Shown: in pieces, positions 21,402-32,644 of the stretch
Layout: every line of letters begins with the position of its first letter
Numbering within the stretch: position 1 is the first letter of the stretch
Origin: Diploptera punctata
Taxonomy: Eukaryota; Arthropoda; Insecta; Blattodea; Blaberidae
DNA: 64,000 nucleotides
Reading direction: 5' to 3'
Assembly (NCBI GenBank): GCA_030220185.1
Contig: JASPKZ010001241.1
Coordinates: forward strand, 496,001 to 560,000
Translations under genes and position numbers: made by a program
Notes under the pieces: generated by a model
Told to the model about the DNA's origin: nothing
The model's input: only the letters and a program-made list of their open reading frames with translations
Databases searched by the model: none

Positions 21402-21940
21402 CCAGTAGAATGGTAGCATATTATTTGCATTGTCTAGATAATGTCATGTTTTTGCGGAATAAGTTTATGTCCTAACATCTTCAATCTTATATTTTGTTGT
21501 TTTTAAATAATCATATTTAAACTACAAGTGTCCCCTTCGAACTGATATCTTTTAATTTGTTTGGATTTAACTATTAAATAACTGGAGAAAATAATATATA
21601 AATTGTAAACACTGTTTACAAAAATGTCAGATAATCACAGCCATATTAATAGTAAATATCTAATGTACAATTTCCTTCCGAGTTTTTTTCATTATCATCT
21701 TAATATCCTACAGATTTTAACTCAGATAATAAATTCAAATTCACAGCTCATACAAATTACATATTACATAGAAAGGGGTTACTCTAAATATTTATTGAAA
21801 TTATCAAATATATATACGTGGAATTTCTCACCTGTTGCCGATTTGGCTACTCTCGCATATTGTTCCACTGATGCAGCCGCCCAGTGCACAGTGATCCAAA
21901 ATATAAAAGGACCGGCAAAAATAAAAACTTTCACTTTTTG
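21110..21940 (-). CDS. Possible two exons of a small secreted protein (weak)
   Basis: Reverse strand. Candidate first exon (open frame 21940-21832) encodes a hydrophobic stretch KVFIFAGPFIFWITV followed by ASVEQYARVAKSATG, resembling a signal peptide and its cleavage region, and ends at a good donor CAACAG|GTGAGA. Candidate second exon 21235-21110 follows CTCAG| and ends ATAG|GTAAAG. Both junctions are phase 1, so the frame continues and gives a cysteine-containing acidic segment (VGCDNSDLMEKADF, LVGGCVGENDDSNW, VNNTCI). No initiator methionine and no further exons were found. The polypyrimidine tract before exon 2 is poor. I do not recognise the family. It may be chance. Confidence 0.25.
21365..21400. 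repeat. (TA)n microsatellite
   Basis: About eighteen TA units, inside the intron proposed between the two weak exons. Confidence 0.95.
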
Positions 21941-22308
21941 TTAGAAGGGGAAAATGTGAACAGTTTTCTAGAAAAGTAGATGATGTAAATTAAAACTCTG
22001 CCAAATAATTAACCTTGATTCTAATTATTAGACCTAATTATCTGGCCGTTAAATTAAGCATAATAAAAACTGAATTTTTTTAAATATTTTGGTCATATCA
22101 TTAACAATATATCTAATAATTATTTCAATACCTCTCACTTCGTATCTTTGTGTGAAACAGACTTATGCATTCATACTATTGAACGTAGCCCTAAGGACCG
22201 TGAACCCGACAGCCAGGAATCCCCCACACTTCCGTCAGACTTCCACCAGACTTCGGTCAGATATCATCCTCGCTTACGACATACTTCTGCCAGGCCTGCG
22301 CCATAACT
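21941..22308. other. No gene; degenerate minisatellite edge at 22215-22308
   Basis: AT-rich up to about 22190, then words such as TTCCGTCAGACTTCCACCAGACTTCGGTCAGA that look like decayed units of the 11 bp minisatellite that follows. Confidence 0.55.
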
Positions 22309-23602
22309 CGGCCAGACACTAGCCAGACACTAGCCAGACACTCGCCAGACACTCGCCAGACACTCGCCAGACACTCGCCAGACACTCGCCAGACACTCGC
22401 CAGACACTCGCCAGACACTCGCCAGACACTCGCCAGACACTCGCCAGACACTCGCCAGACACTCGCCAGACACTCGCCAGACACTCGCCAGACACTCGCC
22501 AGACACTCGCCAGACACTCGCCAGACACTCGCCAGACACTCGCCAGACACTCGCCAGACACTCGCCAGACACTCGCCAGACACTCGCCAGACACTCGCCA
22601 GACACTCGCCAGACACTCGCCAGACACTCGCCAGACACTCGCCAGACACTCGCCAGACACTCGCCAGACACTCGCCAGACACTCGCCAGACACTCGCCAG
22701 ACACTCGCCAGACACTCGCCGACACTCGCCTGACACTCGCCTGACACTCGCCTGACACTCGCCTGACACTCGCCTGACACTCGCCTGACACTCGCCTGAC
22801 ACTCGCCTGACACTCGCCTGACACTCGCCTGACACTCGCCAGACACTCGCCAGACACTCGCCAGACACTCGCCAGACACTCGCCAGACACTCGCCAGACA
22901 CTCGCCAGACACTCGCCAGACACTCGCCAGACACTCGCCAGACACTCGCCAGACACTCGCCAGACACTCGCCAGACACTCGCCAGACACTCGCCAGACAC
23001 TCGCCAGACACTCGCCAGACACTCGCCAGACACTCGCCAGACACTCGCCAGACACTCGCCAGACACTCGCCAGACACTCGCCAGACACTCGCCAGACACT
23101 CGCCAGTCACTCGCCAGACACTCGCCAGACACTCGCCAGACACTCGCCAGACACTCGCCAGACACTCGCCAGACACTCGCCAGACACTCGCCAGACACTC
23201 GCCAGACACTCGCCAGACACTCGCCAGACACTCGCCAGACACTCGCCAGACACTCGCCAGACACTCGCCAGACACTCGCCAGACACTCGCCAGACACTCG
23301 CCAGACACTCGCCTGACACTCGCCTGACACTCGCCTGACACTCGCCTGACACTCGCCTGACACTCGCCTGACACTCGCCTGACACTCGCCTGACACTCGC
23401 CTGACACTCGCCTGACACTCGCCTGACACTCGCCTGACTTTCGCCTGACTTTCGCCTGACTTTCGCCTGACTTTCGCCTGACTTTCGCCTGACTTTCGCC
23501 TGACTTTCGCCTGACTTTCGCCTGACTTTCGCCTGACTTTCGCCTAACTTTCGCCTAACTTTCGCCTAACTTTCGCCTGACATCCGCCTGACTTCCTCCA
23601 GA
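22309..23602. repeat. 11-bp minisatellite, about 117 units
   Basis: Unit GACACTCGCCA and its variants. Blocks in order: CCA-type units to 22720, CCT-type to about 22830, CCA-type to about 23310, CCT-type to 23435, then GACTTTCGCCT, three AACTTTCGCCT units, and decayed units to 23602. One 10-nt unit lies at 22711-22720 and one point variant (CCAGTCACTCG) near 23104. Each unit has a CpG, so this is a GC-rich island in AT-rich DNA. Because 11 is not a multiple of 3 and the reverse strand unit lacks stops, all three reverse frames stay open; these are not genes. Confidence 0.97.
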
Positions 23603-23610
23603 CTATTAAT

Positions 23611-24404
23611 TTTCGAGATTCTTCAAGGTAATGGAGACGAGTATAAATGGGACATATGGACTGAACGCCATGGGGTGGATGGATAATGACGAATGGAGAA
23701 GGAAAATATATCTTTAAGCACAGGAAGATGTGTAAACGTTAAAAAATATCTAAATAAATGAATAGTACTTTTTTCTAAATTAATACACCTATCTAAGATT
23801 ATAGAAGAGTATATTTTTCGAAGTTTCTCCTAAATACGTTTTTTGTTAAAATCAGTTATTAACTAATATATCGCGTTGTAACAACTAATTAAATGTCCTC
23901 GCATTAATTATGATGATCCAGATATCCGTATACACCCTATAATTTTTTATTTACGCATGTGGATGAATTTGGGAGCCAAATAGTGACTTTCAGACTTTCA
24001 GGCATTGAGAGAGTTCTAGATTCTTCAAGACAATGGAGACAAGTAATAATGAGAAAAAGATGACAGGACGTTATGGGGTGGAAGGATAAAGAAGAATGTA
24101 CAAGGAAATAAATCTCTAAACACAGGATGACGTGTGAATATTAAAAACCTGTGAATAAATATATTTTTATTATTATTATTTTCTTAATTAATACGCCTAT
24201 CTATGATCATAGATTAATATATTAACGAAGACTCTCGCAAATAAGTTGTTTGTTAAAATCAGTTATTTAGTAATATTTTGCACGTTACGACTAATTAAAA
24301 GTCCTCGCATCATTTATGATGAGTCAGATATATTTATACACTTATAATTTTTAATCTTACGCGTGTGGATGAATTAGGTAGCCAAATAGTGGTTTCCAGA
24401 TTTA
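23611..24404. repeat. Tandem pair of about 400 bp units
   Basis: Unit 1 (23611-24008) and unit 2 (24009-24404) share, in order, AGATTCTTCAAG, ATGGAGAC, CACAGGA.GA.GTGT, TAATACNCCTATCTA, TTGTTAAAATCAGTTATT, TCCTCGCAT.A.TTATGATGA, CGTGTGGATGAATT and AGCCAAATAGTG. They are clearly diverged, so the duplication is old. The junction at 23984-24002 holds two GACTTTCAG words. Confidence 0.85.
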
Positions 24405-25482
24405 TTTTTCGCATTGTGGATCACTGTGCAAATCTTGTATCTTCCTTTCTAACGCCATCCCTAGAATAAGAATAAATTCTTATTAGTTTTTTTTACCATA
24501 TCAAATATTCAAGAATAGCCTACATAACAACATAAAACCTTTCTCTTTTAATTATTACATTTGTTTTACTTTTGACTAAAAATTTGTGTTTAAAATAAGA
24601 ATACCTACGTAATATCCAAATATCCAGCAAATAAAGAAAAATATACACTTAGCAAAAAAAAAAAAAGAATGAATGGCTTCAAAACCCGACCCTGTTATGA
24701 CCCACTATGCATGCTCAAAGAGCTTGATCTATCTTTCAAGAGTAACGCATTGTTAAATGTTTTAAATATGATGTATTTGGTTTTATTGGTCATAAATAGT
24801 TAAATATAGATAAAGGAGACATATTTCCACATATTTACGAGTGTTCGACGTATACAATATTACTTAAATTACGGCATTTGTAATAAAGTTCAAATCTCGT
24901 GCTTAGTGTAAAACTAAACAAGACATCAAGGAATTAGATAAAAAGTACCCGATATGCTAGTAGCGCAGATCGTTAAACCAATTACGAAAAAATGAAATAT
25001 ATATACTGAGCTAGGCTTCAAATGCCTCAACAATGATTTTTTGTTATTTATATTTCCGCAAATTCATTCTATAACATTTCATTCCAACCACGTAATCTAC
25101 TTTACATTATATTAGGTAATAATCTTGCCTTCGTAAACTCTATAACAGTATTTAGCTACCAGTATAAATTCAAATATGTATGCAGTACTACTTTTTAATA
25201 ATAATAATGCTATAAATAAATTTAATTAATGTTAATATAGCTACATATATTTGTGCATTTATTTATTATGTATTAGTGAGGAAACGATTCACACTCCAAC
25301 TTATTAATTTAGTTCATATAGATCAAGTCCTGCCTAATAATAGCCCATATTTGATGATCAATAATAAAGATAATAAAAATATGAATAGTAATACATACTA
25401 ATGCTTCCAAGTAGTTAGTTTGTTTTTCTTTAAGAAGGGGCACATAGGATAAAATAGAAAGCACTGTAACAATTAAAAAATT
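24405..25482. other. AT-rich, nothing recognised
   Basis: No coding frame, RNA or recurring repeat assigned in this 1.1 kb. Confidence 0.5.
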
Positions 25483-25559
25483 AACCACATCGGGAATCGA
25501 ACCTGTGACCTCTTGCATACGGAGAAATCCATAAAGAACTGAGCTAAGCGTTCTTTGGC
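25483..25559 (-). repeat. tRNA-like relic
   Basis: Reverse strand has A-box-like CTTAGCTCAGTTCTTTATGG and B-box CAGGTTCGATTCCCG at tRNA spacing. The acceptor and anticodon stems do not close well. Likely a tRNA pseudogene or SINE head. Confidence 0.5.
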
Positions 25560-25956
25560 TTACTGTACATAAAACAATGCTCTTTATTTAAGGACACGGA
25601 ACGTGTTGTAACTGTGTAATTAGTTCACTTTGAATCGCTCGTTAAAACTTTAAATGTTCGAGGTCAAGAGACCGCTCAGTCTTTTTTTTTGCTAAGTGTA
25701 CATAGAGCTGATAATGTGCTTGTTTTGTAACCACTGACTTTTTATGTTGTATAATATTTACAGACAGTTGTGATAGAGGGAATAATGAATATACATTTTT
25801 CATTAATCTTATTTTGAGCATTCTTTCAAATTCCTAAAGTCCTACAGACCTTATCTTTAACTTCAAATCAATTTTTTTAATATCTGGGTTCTTTCAGCTC
25901 AGAGAGTAAATTCTTATATGCTGTGAACTATATATAACATTCATTATATCTTGATT

Positions 25957-26075
25957 TGTGGAAAGCAACGGGAAGCTACTACACCTACAATCCCCTAGTA
26001 AACCTGCAAGCATAGCATGAAAATGCTATGATATCAGTGAAGGACCTGACTTCGTGCAGAATTACTATGGATGGA
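25957..26075 (+). mobile_element. SINE1 copy i, 3' part
   Basis: Begins at GTGGAAAGCAACGGGAAGCT, contains the GCATAGCATGAAAATGCTAT stem and ends CAGAATTACTATGGATGGAT. The head is missing. Its last 78 bp are duplicated at 26250-26328. Confidence 0.88.
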
Positions 26076-26496
26076 TCTATTGATTGAAAATTAAAATGAA
26101 GAAATAAAAACATTTGTTAATTTTAACAATGTATTAATGTATAAGTATTAGATATTACAGAGTTTTTTTTTTTTTACTTGTTCACAGAGATTTTAACTGC
26201 TAGAAGTGCAGTCACTAATTTGAATCTATTTGAAACTTATATGTAAATTGTAAACCTGCAAGCATAGCATGAAAATGCTATGATATCAGTGAAGGACCTG
26301 ACTTCGTGCAGAATTACTATGGATGGATCTATTGATTGAAAATTAAAATGAAGAAATAAAAACATTGTTAATTTTAACAATGTATTAATGTATAAGTATT
26401 AGATATTACAGAGTTTTTTTTTACTTGTTCACAGAGATTTTAACTGCTAGAAGTGCAGTCACTAATTTGAATCTATTTGAAACTTATATGTAAATT
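25998..26496. repeat. Recent tandem duplication of about 250 bp
   Basis: 25998-26249 and 26250-26496 are almost identical from GTAAACCTGCAAGCATAGCA to CTTATATGTAAATT. The visible differences are a T-run length (14 against 9) and CATTTGTT against CATTGTT. GTAAA at both borders suggests a short-homology event. Unit 1 includes the SINE1 terminus. Confidence 0.95.
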
Positions 26497-26674
26497 AGTG
26501 TGTTTGTTGGGGTTTGAAAGGTCTCGGAAAGAAACAAAATACGTTGCTATGGACAAGACTAAATTCAACGCGCATTATTGCTTTTACAGGCTAATATTTG
26601 CAGAAGATACTAGGAAACTGCAACAACTGTATTGAGAATTCTTACCAGATTTTTCCTTAAGATGAATGGTTTTG

Positions 26675-26677
<3 letters not shown>

Positions 26678-26709
<32 letters not shown>
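26678..26709. repeat. (TA)n microsatellite
   Basis: About sixteen TA units. Confidence 0.95.
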
Positions 26710-26712
<3 letters not shown>

Positions 26713-26749
26713 GTTATGTCATGCTTCAATACAGTCCTATTAAATTAAA

Positions 26750-27110
26750 CTTCAATGGATTCCTTCTCGTTGTGTAATACAAGGTAACGAACTAACATAC
26801 ACATTAGCCAAGGAAGGCCCCAAATTAATTATGCAAATACATTGACATATTGAAGCTGCTTTCCATAAAAATGTAAACAAAAAATGTACCAACATTATAG
26901 AAACATCAGCTTGGAAATCATTGATACACACTTCTTGCAACACGCCACATTGCATTGTACCAAAATGTCAAGGAAAATGACACTTGCAGTATTTAAAATC
27001 TTAAATGGCCATGGCGTCCTTGCAGAACATCTACACCAACTTAACATCTTCCCATCATATGGTTGTTTTGTATTCTGATAGCGAAAATGTTATGAATTAG
27101 GGCCTTATGA
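26750..27110 (+). mobile_element. Possible non-LTR ORF2 C-terminal (RNase H tail) fragment
   Basis: The frame ending at 27078 contains HCTKMSRKMTLAVFKILNGH and GVLAEHLHQLNIFPSYGC. Many insect non-LTR elements have, after the RNase H domain, the pattern LSR..L..VVG.LTGHC.L..HLH.LG....C. The fit is suggestive but short; no active-site residues lie in the fragment. Confidence 0.4.
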
Positions 27111-27928
27111 ATCTAAGTACTGATTTGAGAACCACCAATGTCATCCGATGGCGAATTATAATGGGAAGTGTACCGTAAAGTGACTTAGCTCCTGATGTCA
27201 GGGCGTTAAATTATATACATTTTAAAGTTACTCTGACACTGAATACTGTATGTTGTGTGATAAAAGTTGTAACAATTATTATTACCAATATTCTCGATTA
27301 ATGTTAAAGATAAAATCTGTGACGTTAAGAAAGTCTCATTGCACTACCTTGTAAATATTGTTCTCCTATAATATACATACATTATTCTTAACTGGAGTAT
27401 AATTGTAATTAATCACATATATCAGTCATTATTTTAGAGATTTTACTATAAGCATTTTAAGATTTAGAGTTTTGAAATGTAGCAAATTCACGATGTTTCA
27501 GCAGATGAGAATGAAGCATTTCACCAAGTTTTCTTCCTGCACTTCGATTGGGATGCTCTCTAAATGCACGTATAATTATCTTCTACAATGATCCAATAAA
27601 CACTAGAACATAATAGTGCACAGTTGTAAACCAGTTTAAAAATTCAAAACGTGTATAAGTAATTTGCGCTATAATTCCTGAATTTACGTAACCAACAATT
27701 TGAAAGTAAATTAATGCATTTCGTAATCATTTGGTAATTACGTAGTAGGTACATCTTTTGAACTAATTCAATTCTGTAAATTACAACATCAAATTATTAA
27801 CGTTATTCTACTGACGATTCTTATGAACGTTTCTCGAGATGAAGTCATCTTAAAAACTAACAGATTAAAATTCAACCTAACTAATAGCGTAAAAAGACAA
27901 GTATGAAGCTAGTGTGGGTCATTTTTGT
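27111..27928. other. No feature recognised
   Basis: AT-rich without a recognised frame or repeat. Confidence 0.5.
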
Positions 27929-28345
27929 CCCGCGCCGTAGCCGAGTGGTTAAGGTGGGATGCCTTGGTGCAAAGCTACGGGACTTGCGCTGGTTCCATTT
28001 TTCGTGGGGGAAGACATTTTCTCATAGAATTTCGGCCAGTATGGGACCGGTGCCAACCCAGAATCGTGAGGCATTTGGGTAGCTACAATGAGTAGAGGCT
28101 CAAGGATGAAAAAAACCAGCTATAAAGGCTGATGGAGAGGATTTTTCTCGGTCTTCAATTTTTTTTTTTATAAAATTGAGGCTATAAAGGCTATAAAGGC
28201 TGTGGGAACTAGCACGCTGACCACATCTCGCCCTTATACTGGCTGGATGATCTTCTACCTCTGTGATGAACACATGTGAATGGTGAGCCTGCAGCTGGCT
28301 GGTAGGCCAAGGACCTTGTAAGCCTGTCGCGTTATGGAGTTGGAG
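27929..28345 (+). mobile_element. SINE2 copy 1 (Ser/Leu-tRNA-like head)
   Basis: Head CCCGCGCCGTAGCCGAGTGG TTAAGG resembles the A-box of class II tRNAs; the body has TTTCTCATAGAATTTCGGCC, AGTATGGGACCGGTGCC, ATCGTGAGGCATTTGGGTAG, CCAGCTATAAAGGCTG and TGACCACATCTCGCCC. It matches 38464-38822 on the other strand. The B-box is damaged (CTGGTTCCATTTTTCG) and a second AGGCTATAAAGGCT block is duplicated. Confidence 0.82.
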
Positions 28346-28678
28346 ATAGAATGGGTCATTTTTGTTAGTTTTTAAACTAAGTACCCATCTCTTTAAATGT
28401 GAAAGTATATTAAGCATATTATGTGTTAATAGTAAGAGGAACGAAGTTCGTAGAACGAGGTAATCATCTTGATATCCTTAAATAAATTAGCTTGGGGTTC
28501 TATGCGAGATGACTGGCACTGGCAGGGAAAAACGGTAGGAACCTACAAACATCTAATTACTAATGAAAGTAATTATATTAAAACATGGATATCCCAAATA
28601 ATTACATATCCTGGAGTTTATAAATAAAATAGACGGAAGAAAATAATCGACCTGGAAATTTTCATATAATTAATAATA

Positions 28679-30008
28679 CATCGTGTCCCATTGATATCCC
28701 CCACATTTTAATTAATCGTAACTCTCAAAATATGCGGAATTATGAAATGAGGTTGGTATTAAAAGGAAGAGAAACTCAAAGAATTTTTGTTTTCATTATT
28801 GCAGTTAATTCATACGTATCTCGCATGTTGGACAATAATGATTAAAGACATAAAACAAAATGGCAACTCTACATCAACGAACAGAAACTGTTTTCTGGTA
28901 TGCAAAGACGAAGTCAATAATTACAGAGCAAAGAAATTACCGGAGAGTATATGGAGGAAATGCACCTGATTTTAAGACCATTAAGGCATGGCTTGAGAAG
29001 TTTCTGGCGACTGGAAGCGTTTAAAAAATCAGGAGGTGCTTGTACACGTGTTTCAGAGGAAACGATTGAAGAAATTAGAGCTGGATTTTAGAGAAGTCCA
29101 CAAAAATCAATTCGCCAAGCTTCCTGGCAGTTCAAAGTGCCGAGAACAACTGTGGATCCAGTGCTTCATAAGCGGCGTCGTTTGTACCCCTACAAGGTGC
29201 AAATTGTTCAACAAATAAAGACAGATGACAGGCCACGACGACAAGAATTCGCTAGTGAAATGCTGGATCGTATTGACTAGGACCTTCAATTTCTTCGAAA
29301 CGTCTTGTTTTCTGACGAGGCAACGTTCAATGTATCAGGATATGTTAATCGGAACAATGTAAGGACGCAAAATCCACACGTCCACCGTGAACACTTCCGG
29401 GATAGCCCATTAGTAAACGTTTGGTGCGACCTGAAGAAGAACAGGATTAGGCCTATAGGTCCTTTATTCTTCCATGAGAAGTCAATAACTGGCCAGGTAT
29501 ACCAAGACATATCGGAACAGTTCTTGTACCCCCAAGTAGCTGATCTGCAACCCCAGTAATCTTTCAGCAAGAAGGAGCCCCACCACACTGGAGCCTGGAT
29601 TTTCGGAATTCATTCAAATAATCCTTCCTAGATAGGTCGATTGGACGCGGCGGACCAATTTGCTGGCCACCACGTTCGCAGACATCTCTCCACTGGACTT
29701 CTTCCTCTGGGGGTATGTAAAAGACTGTGTGTTTGCGACTCCAGTACAAGATCTTCATGATTTACGAATCCGTATCCTTGACAAAATTGCAACAGTACCA
29801 ATGGACATGTTGGATAGAACGTAGAACGAAATCGAATACAGACTTGATATGGTTCGTGCTACTAATAGTGCACATATAGAGGCGTTTTAGTGTGTGGCAC
29901 TGCAAATTATTTGACTTTGTTTCGTTTAATACCGGCCTCATTTCATAAATCCGCATATTTTTTCAGTTATGATTAATAAAATGTGGGAGGTTTGAATGGA
30001 AGACCCTG
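28679..30008 (+). mobile_element. Complete-ended DNA transposon, about 85 bp TIRs, TA target
   Basis: The left end (CCCACATTTTAATTAATCG, ATATGCGGAATTATGAAATG AGG, GGTATTAAA) is the inverse of the right end (TTTAATACCGGCCTCATTTC, ATAAATCCGCATATT, GATTAATAAAATGTGGGAGG) over about 85 bp. TA dinucleotides flank it (28677-28678 and 30009-30010). Length 1330 bp. It encodes a decayed transposase and is inserted in unit A. The layout is that of IS630/Tc1/mariner-group elements. Confidence 0.87.
28860..29890 (+). pseudogene. Transposase of the DUF4817/DDE_3 type, decayed
   Basis: Starts MATLHQRTETVFWYAKTKS, then DFKTIKAWLEKFLATGSV (DNA-binding part). The middle has a helix-turn-helix-like segment SIRQASWQFKVPRTTV. 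The catalytic domain shows VLFSDEATFNVSGYVNRNNV (first Asp), DSPLVNVWCDLKKN, then in other frames QQEGAPPH (second catalytic region, Asp replaced by Glu) and WPPRSQTS (start of third region), ending in a HIEAF and stop at 29888-29890. This order matches a very common insect transposase family. At least five stops or shifts make it inactive. Confidence 0.85.
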
Positions 30009-30845
30009 TATAATAAAATTAACAATGGACTGGGATGAAACACCATACATCGGTTCGGAGGTACGGAACATGTGTTAGTTTGATTTACTATGAGGAAAAG
30101 TGTTCTTATACCATTTTGCCCAGTATAGGACCGATGCCCAATTAGCACCGTGAGGAATTTTGGCAACTGTAAAATACAGCGCTTCCAGGATGAGCTAGCT
30201 ATACATAGTGTAGGATCGGCACACGTTACCCATATACTATCTATATTATGGACTTCCTCTCAAGAAAAAATATAATAGGCCTAAGTGGTTAGACAGTTGC
30301 AGGCCTCTCGCGGCAACAAGTTCTTTCTTTCTTTTTTTTTTTTTTAAAGGACTGAGGAATTTTATAAATACAGTATAATACAATATTATGTGAAATGATA
30401 TAAAATAGAATGTTTCTAATTTAAGAGTAAAAATTGTTATAATTTGAATTAAGATGCCTTATATACATCACGATATGTCATATTAACTAGTATTTAAACG
30501 ATGATAAATGACATATTTGAAAATGTATTTAATATTTACCTGATGAAGGAAGCGTTATGTTTAGGTTTATCTGTATATCTGAGCTATACATATTATACAG
30601 TTTTGAATCAAATCTGTAAAATATTAATGTTTGATTAATTTCATTTAATACCGTAATTTCCTATTTCATATTCAATGACGTTACTTTGTAACGTTACGGT
30701 TATTGTATGATTATTGTTCTCGCTATGCAACAAGACGCATTTTTGTCTAAATTATTATGAAACCAACCTTCTTTTATAAATGTATTAATTGTGCTTAGGG
30801 GAAAATCTCATTATACATTTAAATGGTTATTGTATATGGTTTTGA

Positions 30846-31150
30846 TGGGGTCGGGCTATTGGTTATGCTCCTTGCCTCTCGTTCCGAAGGTCGCGGGTTT
30901 TAAACCCGGTCGGGGTCGATGGATTTTTTGGGACGGAAAATTCCAAGGAGCAGGTCCTCCGGGAGGGACTTTAAGCGCTGTGGGTCCCGAGTCGGAAGAT
31001 TTTTCAAGTTCGTAAAAGATCCTTAAGCCTGAAAAAACAGGCCTCTAAGCAAACTTTACCGACCTCAACATCCCAGTAATACCTTAGTGGCCTGTTAGAT
31101 GTCTCATTGGGTCGGTGTGTTGACAGCATGTCACCCATGACATCTATGAG
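30846..31150 (+). mobile_element. SINE3 copy 1
   Basis: Head GGTCGGGCTATTGGTTATGC and B-box-like CGCGGGTTTTAAACCCGG, then TCGATGGATTTTTTGGGACG, GAAAATTCCAAGGAGCAGG, TCCTCCGGGAGGGACTTTAA, CTTAAGCCTGAAAAAACAGG. It matches 32645-32945 in inverse, so the two copies make an inverted pair 1.5 kb apart. The 74-codon frame across it is not a gene. Confidence 0.82.
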
Positions 31151-31405
31151 CAAATAAGGTAACTTACAAATTAACTTGGATTAGTAACTCCTTACAAAAG
31201 ATAGGCTATGGCCATTATAAGATAGATTTACATACTTTCCTCCGTTTAAATATTCATATTGGCAATTTAACTTTTAAAAAGTGGCATTGTTGAAATTTTG
31301 GATACTAATTTGACAAACAAACATGTAATACGCATACAAGTAGAGCACAATGTTTTCTTCTCTCTCTCCCCCCCTCCCATTTTAGGTGCTGTAATCGATA
31401 CTGGT

Positions 31406-32200
31406 GGAACAGTGGTTAGCATATTTGTTCCTAGATTTAAAAATGCATGGTTTAAACACGGCCATTTAGTGTGAATTTTCAGGTCATAAAAATCCTTAGT
31501 CTAGGTTCCTTCGGAAGCGAAAGTAAATAATTTGGTTCCCTATCTAGTTATACGGCACGTAAAAGAACCTCAAGCTTGAAAAACGAGACTTTTGACCATT
31601 TTTGGCATTCTATCGCTCGGATTTGAAATACAATGCTTAAGATCTGGCTTTTAAGAAGTACGTTTATCGTAAAGTAGGAATAATATCATAATACTGATTT
31701 AATGATTTGGTCTTCTCAACTATGTTTTTCCCGACTATACGTAATATTTCTCTTTCTTTTGTAGAAAATTTTACGGAGACTGGCCAAACAACCAACCCCC
31801 AACTTGGACGATCAGTAAGTACTTGTTTAATATCTTGTCCTGTAGAAATAACACCTTCTCTATGGCTAACATTTTTCTCCTACCAGGTTGATATTTTTTT
31901 CCCACCATTTCTGATATTGGGAATACAAACTTAACCTCGGCCATGATTAATTCTTGTTTCATTGTATGGTTCTCGTCCAATGTTTGTTTATCCAGCAAGG
32001 GGGAAGAGGGCTGTTAATAGCTATGCTACTTCTGGCCTTGAAAAACAGAAATCCCCACCTCTATCAAGGTCATTCATTCTCAAAGAGCCAAATACTTGGT
32101 AATTATGTACAAACGTTGCATGGACGACATACGAATCCGTTCATTTGAATCACCTAAGAAATGTTTAACATTCATTGTAACGAACCATTTGTCACTGTTT
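31406..32200 (+). repeat. SINE4-headed repeat, paralogue of 38826-39430
   Basis: Starts with an A-box-like TGGAACAGTGGTTAGCA; continues GGCACGTAAAAGAACCTCA, CCCGACTATAC, TTGGACGATCAGTA, TCTCTATGGCTAACATTTTT CTCCT and ATCAAGGTCATTCA. The same series occurs downstream of unit B, so this block is probably part of the A/B duplication rather than a separate event. Confidence 0.65.
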
Positions 32201-32644
32201 TTTGTAGTTTTCAGTATTTTTTAACATGGCGCGATGAGTTTTAGTATATTTCAGTTTACTTCTTGCGGTTTGCTCAGGAATTGGGAGTTAAGGCGGGCGA
32301 AGACCTCATTCATATAGGTTTTCAAAGTACAAAAAACTATCCTAATTTTGAACCATGTACGTCATAATAGACCTTTATCAGATATTAGTTAACACACATT
32401 GTCTCACTTCCTATGTACAAACAGTAATATTTAAGTTATATATCACATTTAAATATGTCTGTCTTGAATTTGAAAAGCTATCAAAGGTAAATTCTCATTA
32501 ACCTTAGTCCTTTTTTGTCTAGCGTTGGTCTATTAGTATTTTGTATTGTATTGTAAGCCTATGTTTCCCTTAACAGAGATTTAGGCGCTCTATCCCTACA
32601 GGGAAGAATTTAAACCATACTAATTTAGTTACACTTGTTTTCGT
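32201..32644. other. No feature recognised
   Basis: AT-rich spacer between two repeats; no frame or RNA seen. Confidence 0.4.

Larger units (their letters stand above)
28430..30790. repeat. Diverged unit A (of A/B/C), split by a transposon
   Basis: 28600-28676 and 30011-30790 resemble parts of units B and C. Anchors: CCTGGAGTTTATAAA with TTTTCATATAAT (28611 on), a decayed SINE2 at about 30030-30250, GATGATAAATGACATAT, TATTTACCTGATGAAGG, CAGTTTTGAATCAAATCTGT and GACGTTACTTTGTAACGTTA. Similarity is low and interrupted, so this is an old duplication. The 28679-30008 transposon arrived later. Confidence 0.6.

Noticed and set aside
22257..23429. Reverse-strand frames of 390, 362, 252 and 103 codons made of SGECLASVWRV-like repeats
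   Set aside because: They are the three readings of an 11 bp minisatellite without stop codons; unit length is not a multiple of three and no unique coding sequence adjoins them.
22309..23602. CRISPR-like array
   Set aside because: There are no spacers; the units are contiguous 11-mers in a eukaryotic genome.
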